Of a stretch of DNA of 64,000 nt, positions 26,869 through 34,679 are shown one piece after another. How positions within the stretch are numbered: the stretch's first letter is position 1; each line of letters opens with the position of its first letter. This DNA comes from CAIWHR01 sp963708855 (GTDB taxonomy: Bacteria; Pseudomonadota; Gammaproteobacteria; Burkholderiales; Casimicrobiaceae), in NCBI GenBank assembly GCA_963708855.1, contig CAVPUM010000001.1, positions 248,001 through 312,000 of the forward strand, read 5' to 3'. The position numbers were made by a program, and so were the translations under genes. Under the pieces are notes generated by a model. That model did no database searches, was not told the origin of the DNA, and saw only the letters and a program-made list of their open reading frames with translations.

Positions 26869-27811
26869 CGTGCCTTCCGCCGTGGGCGCGGTGGCGCTTC
26901 GGGGGAGAGCAATCCCCACTGCGGCGCCGCAAATCGCTCAACCAGGAAATCGGCAAACGCCCGGACCTTTGCCGACAGGTGCCGCCGACTCGGATAGACG
27001 ACATAGATGATTCGAGCGGAAGCGGCTCGAACCGGCACAGTATCGGCTTCAGCCGACCGCTCCTCACGTCCGGACCCACAATGAAGTCCGGCTCGCGCGC
27101 GATGCCGAGTCCCTCCGCCGCGAGCGCCTCGTTGAAGCGTCCGTTGTTGGCGTGGATCGGTCCCTCGATCCGGATCTGGCGCTCGGCGCCCTTGCCGTCG
27201 CGAAACGACCAGACGTTGCGGCTCGGCGCGTACTCATACGTGAGGCAGGCGTGCCGGGTGAGGTCCTCCGGCTCGAGCGGCTCCCCGTGGCGCGCGAGGT
27301 ACGAGGGTGCGGCGCAGCAGACGAGCCGCGTCGTGCCGATCCGGCGGCCGACGAGATTCTGGCTGCCGGTCTCGCCGACGCGAACGGCGAGATCGAAGCC
27401 TTCCTCCACGAGGTCGACCACGCGCTCGGAGAGCTCGACGTCGAAGCGCATCTGCGGGTGGCGCGCGGCGAACGCGGCGATCGCCGGTGCGAGATGGCGC
27501 GCGGCGAACGTCGCCGAACAGGTGAGGCGCAGCGTGCCGCGGGGCACGATCGACGCGGCCGTGACCGCCACCTCGGCCTCCTCCAGATCCGCGAGGAGCT
27601 GCACGCAGCGTTCGAAGAACGCCTGACCGCTCTCCGTGAGCGAGAGCCGCCGCGTCGTCCGGTTGAGCAGGCGCGCGTCGAGATGCGCCTCAAGGTCGGC
27701 GACGAGGCGCGACACCGACGAGACCGAGACGCCAAGGCGCTCGGCCGCGCGGGCGAAGCTGCCGGTCTCGACGACGCGGGTGAAGGCGGTCAGCGCTTGG
27801 AAGCGGTCCAT
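26865..27811 (-). CDS. LysR family transcriptional regulator, one frameshift
   Basis: The N-terminal HTH is MDRFQALTAFTRVVETGSFA to LLNRTTRRLSLTESGQAFFE, followed by the effector domain (RFDVELSERVVDLVEEGFDL, HACLTYEYAPSRNVWSFRDG). Near 27015-27020 one base is missing. After correction the C-terminus reads IIYVVYPSRRHLSAKVRAFA and FLVERFAAPQWG and ends at TGA 26865, overlapping the next start. About 315 residues, normal length. It is divergent from doxX and the extradiol dioxygenase, an arrangement often seen for regulators of that pair. The deletion is in an AA run and is probably a read error. Confidence 0.87.
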
Positions 27812-27829
27812 GGGAGGGTGCGAGCATTA

Positions 27830-27844
27830 TTGCTTTTAACGCAA
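27830..27844. promoter_or_regulatory. LysR-type operator in AT-rich divergent promoter
   Basis: TTGC-N7-GCAA (27830-27844) is a T-N11-A type palindrome in a strikingly AT-rich patch (27825-27875) within GC-rich surroundings. It starts 19 bases upstream of the LysR start and about 100 bases upstream of doxX, the usual place for LysR autorepression and activation. Confidence 0.5.
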
Positions 27845-27943
27845 CAATATTTCAACATATTTGCTATTTATCTCGCATGGTTCAACTGCCAAGATTCCCT
27901 CCGTCGCGCCTCCCACGGCGCATGCCACCCCGAAGGAGCCACC

Positions 27944-28363
27944 ATGACCGACCACCGCAACGCCGCCATCGCCGCCCTGGTGCTGCGACTCTCGCTGGGC
28001 ACGATGTTCATCGCCCATGCGCTGCTCAAGTACTTCGTGTTCACGCTGCCGGGCACCGCGCAGTTCTTCGGCTCGCTCGGCCTGCCGGAATTCCTCGCCT
28101 ATGTGACGTTTGCCGCCGAGCTCGCCGGCGGCGTCTTGCTGATCCTGGGCGTGCAAACCCGCATCGTCGCGCTCGCGCTGGTGCCGATTCTGCTGGGCGC
28201 CACCTGGACCCACGCCGGCAACGGCTGGCTCTTCAGCGCGCCGAAGGGCGGCTGGGAGTACCCCGCGTTCTGGACGGTCACGCTCTTCGTCCAGGCCCTG
28301 CTCGGCGACGGCCTGTACGCGCTTCGTCGGGCGAGCCTGGCGCCGCAGCTGCGCACCGCCTGA
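27944..28363 (+). CDS. DoxX family membrane protein
   Basis: A 139-residue protein with four membrane helices: LVLRLSLGTMFIAHALLKYF, LPEFLAYVTFAAELAGGVLL, IVALALVPILLGATWTH and FWTVTLFVQALLGDG. GAAGGAG 7 bases before ATG 27944 fixes the start. DoxX-type proteins accompany oxidoreductases and may act in redox or sulfur defence. Here it is the first gene of an operon with an extradiol dioxygenase and divergent LysR. The role is inferred from context only. Confidence 0.87.
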   Translation: MTDHRNAAIAALVLRLSLGTMFIAHALLKYFVFTLPGTAQFFGSLGLPEFLAYVTFAAELAGGVLLILGVQTRIVALALVPILLGATWTHAGNGWLFSAPKGGWEYPAFWTVTLFVQALLGDGLYALRRASLAPQLRTA

Positions 28364-28447
28364 CGCTGTTCCCCGCCTGCCGTCGTCCCGCCTCGTCGGG
28401 GGGCGACGGCAGCCTCACTCGATCAGGAACGAAAACCCCCGACCGCC

Positions 28448-29251
28448 ATGTCCCGCCTGCCCACGCTCTTCCTTTCCCACGGCTCGCCGATGAACGCAGT
28501 CCAGGAGACCGCGTCGAGCCGCACCTGGGCGGCATTCGCGCGCGCGCTCGGCAAGCCGCGGGCGGTGCTGGTCGCCTCGGCGCACTGGGAGACCTCCCTG
28601 CCGATGCTCACCGGAAGTCCCAAGCCGGAAACGATCCATGACTTCGGCGGCTTCCCGGACGAGCTTTACGAGATCCAATATCCGGCTCCCGGGGCCCCCG
28701 AGCTTGCGTCCGAGGCGGTCGCGCTGTTGAAAGAGGCCGGGATCGCTGCCGGTGTCAACGGCTGCCGGGGTCTCGATCACGGCGCATGGGTGCCTCTGTC
28801 CTGGATGTATCCCGATGCCCGCGTACCCGTGGTCCAGCTCTCGCTGCAACCCGGACTGGGCGCGACGCGGCACGTCGAGCTCGGCCGCGCGCTGGCGCCG
28901 CTCGCCGCCGACGGCGTGCTGATCATCGGCTCGGGGCACGCGACGCACAACCTGCGCGACTGGATGGCAAACCCGCGCCGGCAGGAGCCCTTGCCCTACG
29001 CGCAGGCGTTCGCCGACTGGCTGCACGACCGGCTGGTCGCGCGCGACACGGCGACACTCGTCCGCTATCGCGACCTGGCGCCGGACGCCGCGCGCGCGCA
29101 TCCGTCCGAGGAGCACTTCCTGCCGCTGCTCGTGGCATGGGGCGCCGCCGGCGACGACGCAGCGGTCGAGCGTTCGTCCGCGGGGTTCGAGGCCGGCGCG
29201 CTCGCGAACGATTCGTACCTGTTTCGTCCCGCGACCGGCAGCGTGCGTTGA
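28448..29251 (+). CDS. Class III extradiol ring-cleavage dioxygenase (DODA/YgiD type)
   Basis: A 267-residue LigB-superfamily dioxygenase. LFLSHGSPMNAV holds the first metal His (residue 11), SAHWETSLP the second (about 46), CRGLDHGAWVPLSWMYPDAR the catalytic His and GSGHATHNLRDW a further conserved His. It has the length and motifs of the YgiD/DOPA-4,5-dioxygenase group, which cleaves catechols next to the hydroxyls using a divalent metal. It follows doxX by 84 bases. The natural substrate is unknown. Confidence 0.9.
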   Translation: MSRLPTLFLSHGSPMNAVQETASSRTWAAFARALGKPRAVLVASAHWETSLPMLTGSPKPETIHDFGGFPDELYEIQYPAPGAPELASEAVALLKEAGIAAGVNGCRGLDHGAWVPLSWMYPDARVPVVQLSLQPGLGATRHVELGRALAPLAADGVLIIGSGHATHNLRDWMANPRRQEPLPYAQAFADWLHDRLVARDTATLVRYRDLAPDAARAHPSEEHFLPLLVAWGAAGDDAAVERSSAGFEAGALANDSYLFRPATGSVR

Positions 29252-29358
29252 CCGCCGGAGTGCTCTTGCCGATCTTCGTGCACGTCGGCACGGGCGGGGA
29301 ATCCTTCGCCCAACTCCCGTAAAATCACGCCTTTCGAACCAACGCGAAGGAATTCTCC

Positions 29359-29757
29359 ATGGCCATCGACCCAGGCGCCCGCACCGGAGCGCCGACAATG
29401 GACGCGACCTCCCTCTACCGCGAGGAGATGTACACGGACCGCGCGGTCGGCATGCTGCGCGTGCTCCACCCCGTGTCGAGCGCGGGCGCGCCCGATCCGT
29501 CGCGGCCCACGATCTATACCGGCGAAGCGCAGCTGATGACCAACGTCGGCCCGCTGCCGATCAGCTTCGACATTCCGGGGGCGACGCTGGCCGAGGCGGT
29601 TGCGAACTACGCGGAAGCCGCCAAGGAGGGCGTGGCCCACGCGATGCGCGAAATCGCCGAGATGCGGCGGCAGGCGTCGTCGTCGCTGGTGATACCGCAG
29701 GGCGGCGCGCTGCCCCCCGGCGGGCCGTTCGGCGGCGGCAAGATCCAGATGCCCTGA
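29359..29757 (+). CDS. Hypothetical protein
   Basis: A 132-residue protein. AAGGAATTC lies upstream of ATG 29359, and a TAAAAT -10-like box is at 29320. The middle is TIYTGEAQLMTNVGPLPISF then DIPGATLAEAVANYAEAAKE and an amphipathic helix; the C-terminus is Gly/Pro-rich (GGALPPGGPFGGG). No signal peptide or membrane segment. It precedes phaC by 180 bases in the same direction, but it does not look like a phasin. I do not recognise the family. Confidence 0.65.
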   Translation: MAIDPGARTGAPTMDATSLYREEMYTDRAVGMLRVLHPVSSAGAPDPSRPTIYTGEAQLMTNVGPLPISFDIPGATLAEAVANYAEAAKEGVAHAMREIAEMRRQASSSLVIPQGGALPPGGPFGGGKIQMP

Positions 29758-29936
29758 GGGATCTCCGGATCCGGTCGCGCGCTCCCGTTTCGCAGGCGCG
29801 GCCGGAAGCCGACCCCTCGCGCTCCGCCGCCGCGCGCCGCAATGCGCAGCGACGCTGACCGCGGTCAAGTCGGCTTGCCCGCCGCAGGGCCAGAATGGAT
29901 CCGGCAGGCGCTGATCAGCGCCCGGAAAGGATGGCC

Positions 29937-31856
29937 ATGGACAGGCAACGCACCCACACGCGCACCGCGGGGACGCGGCCCGCGGCGAGACCTGCGGTTG
30001 CCCGCGGTTCGCAGCGACGGCGCGAAGAGGGACAGGTCGCGCCGTTCGTGCCGCGTGCCACCGGCACAGACGGGCCGGACCGCGCGGTCGCCGCGACGCC
30101 CGAGACGTCGCTCGTCCGCGATTCCTACGCGTCGACGGCATTCGCCGAGTTGATCGACCGCTCGGTGCACGCGGCCGCAGCGCGCTTCACCGCCGGGCTG
30201 TCGCCGATGGCGATGATCGGCGCCTACATGGACTGGGCCGCCCACGTCGCTTTCTCGCCCGGCAAGCAGATGCGACTGGCCGAGAAGGCGATGAAGAAGG
30301 CGGTGCGGCTCGCCAACTATGCCGGCCGGCGCGCGCTGCGCCACGACGACGCGGAGCCTTGCATCGTTCCGCTGCCGCAGGACCGACGCTTCACCGGTCC
30401 GGCGTGGCAGAACCCGCCGTACGACATCATCTATCAGTCGTTCCTGCTGACGCAGCAGTGGTGGCACAACGCGATGACCGGCGTGCGCGGCGTCACCCGG
30501 CAGAACGAGAACGTCGTTGCGTTCGCGACGCGGCAGTTTCTGGACGTGCTCTCGCCGTCGAATTTTCCGTTCACGAATCCCGAAGTGCTCCAGCGCACGT
30601 TGAGCGAAGCCGGAATGAACTTCGTTCGCGGCGCGCAGAATTTCGCCGAGGACTGGGATCGCGCAGTCAGCGGCCGCCCTCCCGTCGGCGCCGAAGCCTT
30701 CGCGGTCGGCCGCAACCTCGCCGTCACACCGGGCAAGGTCGTCCACCGCAACCGGCTGATCGAATTGATCCAGTACGCGCCCGCGACGGGCACCGTGCGG
30801 CCCGAGCCGGTGCTGATCGTACCGGCATGGATCATGAAGTACTACATCCTCGATCTGTCCCGGCAGAACTCGCTCGTCCGGTTTCTGACGGAGCATGGCT
30901 ACACGGTTTTCATGATCTCGTGGAGGAACCCGGGACCCGAGGACCGCGAGCTGTCGATGGAGGACTACCGGACGCTGGGCCTCATGGCGGCGCTCGACGC
31001 GGTGTCTGCGATCATGCCGAAGCGGAAAGTCCATGGCGTCGGCTATTGCCTGGGCGGCACGCTGCTCGCGATCGCCGCGGCGGCGATGGCGCGCGATGGC
31101 GACGAGCGGCTTGCCTCGCTTGCCTTCTTCGCGGCGCAGGCCGATTTCACCGAGGCCGGCGAGTTGACGCTGTTCATCAACGAAAGCCAGCTCTCGTTCC
31201 TCGAGGACATGATGTGGGAACAGGGCTTCCTCGACACCAAGCAGATGGCCGGCGCGTTCCAGATGCTGCGGTCGAACGATCTGGTCTGGTCGAGGCTGGT
31301 CCGCGACTACCTGATGGGTGAGCGCGCGCCGTTGACCGACCTGATGGCGTGGAACGCCGACGCGACGCGAATGCCGTACCGGATGCACACCGAGTACCTG
31401 CGCCGGCTTTTCCTCGACAACGATCTCGCCGAGGGCCGGTACATGGCCGGCGGGCGCAAGATCGGCCTCACCGACATTCGCGCGCCGCTGTTCGCCGTGG
31501 GCACGGAGGCCGATCACGTCGCGCCGTGGCGATCCGTGTACAAGTTCCACCTGCTTACCGACACCGAGGTCACGTTCGTGCTGACCAATGGCGGCCACAA
31601 CGCGGGAATCGTCTCCGAGCCCGGCCACGCGCGCCGGCGTTATCGCATCGCTACCCGGAGCGCGAACGATCACTACGTCGATCCGGAAGTCTGGCTGGCC
31701 GAGACGCCGGCCACCTCCGGCTCGTGGTGGACCGAATTTGCGCGCTGGCTCGACGCGCACTCCGGCCCGTCCGTGCCTCCGCCCGCGATCGGCGCGCCGA
31801 AAGCCGGCTACGCGCCCCTGTGCGACGCGCCTGGCGCCTACGTGCGGATGCAATGA
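29937..31856 (+). CDS. phaC: Class I polyhydroxyalkanoate synthase
   Basis: A 639-residue PHA synthase, polymerising hydroxyacyl-CoA into storage granules. The N-terminal domain has QWWHNAMTGVRGV and FLDVLSPSNFPFTNPEVLQR, a class I signature. The catalytic domain has VLIVPAWIMKYYILDLS, YTVFMISWRNP, and the lipase-like box GYCLGG with Cys at about residue 371 as nucleophile. The Asp in TEADHVAPW and His in NGGHNAGI complete the triad. The first 80 residues are Arg/Ala-rich and poorly conserved. ATG 29937 is chosen because GGAAAGG ends 6 bases before it; ATG 29931 directly abuts that site. Its stop overlaps the next gene. Confidence 0.93.
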   Translation: MDRQRTHTRTAGTRPAARPAVARGSQRRREEGQVAPFVPRATGTDGPDRAVAATPETSLVRDSYASTAFAELIDRSVHAAAARFTAGLSPMAMIGAYMDWAAHVAFSPGKQMRLAEKAMKKAVRLANYAGRRALRHDDAEPCIVPLPQDRRFTGPAWQNPPYDIIYQSFLLTQQWWHNAMTGVRGVTRQNENVVAFATRQFLDVLSPSNFPFTNPEVLQRTLSEAGMNFVRGAQNFAEDWDRAVSGRPPVGAEAFAVGRNLAVTPGKVVHRNRLIELIQYAPATGTVRPEPVLIVPAWIMKYYILDLSRQNSLVRFLTEHGYTVFMISWRNPGPEDRELSMEDYRTLGLMAALDAVSAIMPKRKVHGVGYCLGGTLLAIAAAAMARDGDERLASLAFFAAQADFTEAGELTLFINESQLSFLEDMMWEQGFLDTKQMAGAFQMLRSNDLVWSRLVRDYLMGERAPLTDLMAWNADATRMPYRMHTEYLRRLFLDNDLAEGRYMAGGRKIGLTDIRAPLFAVGTEADHVAPWRSVYKFHLLTDTEVTFVLTNGGHNAGIVSEPGHARRRYRIATRSANDHYVDPEVWLAETPATSGSWWTEFARWLDAHSGPSVPPPAIGAPKAGYAPLCDAPGAYVRMQ

Positions 31857-32176
31857 CGCCACAGGATCGGAGCGCGCGCATCGACACCGGGATCGAAGTT
31901 CGCCACAACGCAGCAGCGAGCCGTTTCGAGGCGACCGTGGACGGATTGCTGTGCGTTGCGAACTACCATGTTGTCGACAACGTCATGCGCATCCATCACA
32001 CCGAAGTGCCGCGCGCGCTCGAGGGTCGCGGCATCGCCGGCCGGATCGTGCGCGCCGCACTGGCGCACGCCGAAGCCAACGCGCTCGAGGTCGAGCCCTG
32101 GTGCGCGTACGTGCGCGCCTACATGAAGCGTCATCCGGAAACGCAGCGGCTGCTGCCGCAGGGCTTCCGGATTTAG
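31853..32176 (+). CDS. GNAT-family N-acetyltransferase (YjdJ-like)
   Basis: A 107-residue protein whose ATG (31853) overlaps the phaC stop. It has the compact GNAT fold: SRFEATVDGLLCVANYHVVD, IHHTEVPRALEGRGIAGRIV (acetyl-CoA loop RGIAGR), LEVEPWCAYVRAYMKRHPE and the terminal LL(P)QGF. Small YjdJ-type members acetylate unknown acceptors. Coupling to phaC suggests co-expression but gives no clear functional link. Confidence 0.85.
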   Translation: MTPQDRSARIDTGIEVRHNAAASRFEATVDGLLCVANYHVVDNVMRIHHTEVPRALEGRGIAGRIVRAALAHAEANALEVEPWCAYVRAYMKRHPETQRLLPQGFRI

Positions 32177-32209
32177 CGGCGCCGGCAAGGCCGCTTGCCA
32201 GGCCCCGCG

Positions 32210-33235
32210 ATGCCTGCGAATCTCAGTCCCGAGTACAAGACGGCGGAGGCCGCCTTCCGGCGCGCGCGCGAGCCCCGCGAGCGGCTCGACTTGCTGCGCG
32301 AGATGCTGCGCGTGATTCCGAAGCACAAGGGCACGGAGCACCTGCAGGCCGACATCAAGGCGCGGATCAAGGACCTGACGGCAGAGCTCGGCAGCGCGCA
32401 CAAGGGTGGAGCGCACGGCGGCCCGACACTCGCGATCCGGCCGGAGGGCGCGGCGCAGGTCGTGCTGCTCGGGCCGCCGAATGCCGGCAAGTCGCTGTTG
32501 CATGCGCGCCTGACCGGATCGGGCGCGCACGATGCGCCGTATCCTTTCACGACGCAGTTCCCCGAGCCGGGGATGATGCCCCACGCCGACGTGCACTTCC
32601 AGCTGATCGACCTGCCGGCGGTGTCGTCCTTGCATCCGGTGCCCTGGCTCGCCTCGGCGCTGCAGATGGCCGACGCGGCGCTGCTCGTGGTCGACCCCGG
32701 CGAGCCCTCCTGCGTCGACCAGCTGCAGGACCTGCACGCGGTGCTGCGCGCAAGGCGCATCTCGCTCACCGAGCGCTGGGATGAAATCGCCGGGCCGCGG
32801 CGCATCGACGATGCCGCCGACGAGGATCCGTTCGCGCTGCGGCTGCCGACGCTGATGCTCGTGAACAAGACCGAACGCATCGCCGATCTCGAAGCCGAGA
32901 TCGAGGCGCTGCGCGAGCTGACTGCCGCGCCCTACCCGATGCTTCCCGTCTCGGCGGCCACCGGACATGGACTCGCCGCGATCGGACCCTGGCTGTTCGA
33001 TCATCTGGGCATCGTGCGCGTCTACACCAAGACGCCCGGCCACCCGGTCGACAAGGAACGGCCGTTCACGCTGCGCCGCGGGCAGACGGTGCGCGACGTC
33101 GCCCGGCTCGTCCACCACGACCTCGCGCGCACCGTGCGCCATGCGCGGGTGTTCGGCCACGCCGGCTTCGAAGCCCAGCTGGTGGGTCCCGATCACGCGC
33201 TCGCCGACGGCGACATCGTCGAGCTGCACACCTGA
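32210..33235 (+). CDS. TGS-domain GTPase (DRG/OBG-like)
   Basis: A 341-residue P-loop GTPase. ATG 32210 (MPANLSPEYK) matches the family start. The N-terminal helical region is FRRAREPRERLDLLREMLRV and IPKHKGTEHLQADIKARIKD. Walker A is LLGPPNAGKSLLHARLTG, the G3-like segment is LIDLPAVSS, where DLP replaces DxPG, and G4 is LVNKTE. The C-terminal TGS domain covers RVYTKTPGHPVDKERPFTLR to HALADGDIVELHT. Bacterial relatives of DRG proteins are thought to act on ribosomes. Intact. Confidence 0.85.
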   Translation: MPANLSPEYKTAEAAFRRAREPRERLDLLREMLRVIPKHKGTEHLQADIKARIKDLTAELGSAHKGGAHGGPTLAIRPEGAAQVVLLGPPNAGKSLLHARLTGSGAHDAPYPFTTQFPEPGMMPHADVHFQLIDLPAVSSLHPVPWLASALQMADAALLVVDPGEPSCVDQLQDLHAVLRARRISLTERWDEIAGPRRIDDAADEDPFALRLPTLMLVNKTERIADLEAEIEALRELTAAPYPMLPVSAATGHGLAAIGPWLFDHLGIVRVYTKTPGHPVDKERPFTLRRGQTVRDVARLVHHDLARTVRHARVFGHAGFEAQLVGPDHALADGDIVELHT

Positions 33236-33426
33236 CCGCGGGCCCGCGAACCCGGAACCGCTGCGGCCCCGGCAGCATTCGCCGCCTTGTCTCGGCCAAA
33301 CGACGAATGGCGCGACCCATGCCGCCGCCGCGATCATCGCGGGCAGGCACGCTCGGTCATGCACGCCGCATTCGGCGCGACGAGCGCGACCTCAGCCGAC
33401 CGCCGACCGACACCGAGGAGCCCGCC

Positions 33427-33612
33427 ATGCCGCATGTGCTCGACCCCAAACGCATCGACACGCAAGCCACGTATCTCGCCGCGCTCCACGAGCTCGACGC
33501 GCTGATGGACGAAGATCCCGGCGCCGGTGCCGACAACCGCATCGACGAGCTCTTCGCGCTGGTCGAGGCCTACGAGTTGCGGCAACCGAAGCCGGCAACG
33601 CGCGACGCTTGA
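33427..33612 (+). CDS. HigA-type antitoxin N-terminal domain, HTH missing
   Basis: A 61-residue protein. GAGGAG lies upstream of ATG 33427. RIDTQATYLAALHELDALMD then NRIDELFALVEAYEL matches the helical N-terminal segment of HigA-type antitoxins (TEADYxxALxEIExLMD, LELLxxLVEAYE). In those proteins it is followed by a Cro-type HTH. Here the frame stops about 10 residues after AYEL, and no HTH is visible in any frame before the convergent gene. No toxin gene is adjacent. It may be a truncated antitoxin or a stand-alone short homologue. Confidence 0.55.
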   Translation: MPHVLDPKRIDTQATYLAALHELDALMDEDPGAGADNRIDELFALVEAYELRQPKPATRDA

Positions 33613-33681
33613 GGCGCGTGCTTACTGGAGCACCTTCGCGCTGCGCGCTCCGGTATTCGCCCTTGGGGCGGCCCGGCGGGC

Positions 33682-34635
33682 TCAGGGGACGCCTCCGGCG
33701 GCGGCGTCGAACACGGCCTCGGCCGCCGCGAGATCCTCGAGCGCGAAGCCGACGGACTTGAAGACGGTGATTTCCTCGGCGCGCGTGCGGCCGGGGTGCC
33801 TGCCGCAAGCGAGGTCGGCGAGATCCGCGGCGATGGATTCAGGGCGGATGTCGCCGCTCGCGATCGCCTGGACGATGTCGCCCCCTTCGGCGAGCGCAGC
33901 GGCGCGATGGTCGACCACGAGCAGGTTCGCGCGGGCGATCGCCGCGCCGTCGGTCTCGCGCATGCTCGCCTTGAACGCGCCGATCAGGTCGAGATGCACG
34001 CCCGGCGAAAGCCATGCGCCGAGCACGAGCGGCACTGTCGAAAGCGTCGCGCAGCAGACGATGTCGGCTTCGCGCACGGCGCCCTCGAGGTCGACCGTCG
34101 CGGTGACCGGCAGGCCGTCCTCCCGCATCGCGGCGGCCGCCGCCCGCGCATGCTCCGGCGTGCGGCTCCACAGGCTGACGCGCTGGATGGGACGGACGAG
34201 CATGTGCGCTTCGACGAGTCCGCGCGCAAGCCGCCCGGAGCCTACCAGCAGCAGATGCCGTGCGTCGGCGCGCGCGAGACGGCTCGCCGCGTACGCCGAC
34301 GCGCCGGCCGTGCGACGCGCGGTGATCTCCTCGCCGTCGAAGAGTGCCAGCGGCGCGCCGTTGCGCGCGTCGAAGAGCGCATAGACGGCGCCCACGGCGC
34401 GCTCGTTGCGCGCCGCGTTGCCCGGGAACACGGTGGCGAGCTTGACACCCATCCGTCCGCCGGTGCGCCACGCGGGCATCAGCAGCAGCGACGCCGTCGG
34501 CTCGCCCCGGACCTCGATCGGGTGGTTCGTGCGCAGCGGCGCGACGACGTCGCGCTGCAGCATGGCGTCGAGCGCCTGGAGCATCCGCGGCCACGGCAGG
34601 AGCGAGCGGACAGCGGCGGCGTCGAAATAACGCAT
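33682..34635 (-). CDS. Ornithine cyclodeaminase/mu-crystallin family protein
   Basis: A 317-residue protein. N-terminal blocks are RGEPTASLLLMPAWRTGGRM and VKLATVFPGNAARNE, with ALFDGEEITARRTAGASAYA as substrate region. The NAD-binding fold is HLLLVGSGRLARGLVEAHML, and the typical HLDLIGAFKASMRE and VFKSVGFALEDLAAAE follow. It may convert L-ornithine to L-proline with loss of ammonia; relatives act on other imino or keto acids. It follows putA in the same direction with a 44-base gap. PutA oxidises proline to glutamate, so an ornithine to proline to glutamate route fits. Intact. Confidence 0.87.
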   Translation of the reverse strand: MRYFDAAAVRSLLPWPRMLQALDAMLQRDVVAPLRTNHPIEVRGEPTASLLLMPAWRTGGRMGVKLATVFPGNAARNERAVGAVYALFDARNGAPLALFDGEEITARRTAGASAYAASRLARADARHLLLVGSGRLARGLVEAHMLVRPIQRVSLWSRTPEHARAAAAAMREDGLPVTATVDLEGAVREADIVCCATLSTVPLVLGAWLSPGVHLDLIGAFKASMRETDGAAIARANLLVVDHRAAALAEGGDIVQAIASGDIRPESIAADLADLACGRHPGRTRAEEITVFKSVGFALEDLAAAEAVFDAAAGGVP

Positions 34636-34679
34636 GCTGCCAGCGGTCCGAACGATGTCCGACGCGACGGCCGCCGCCG

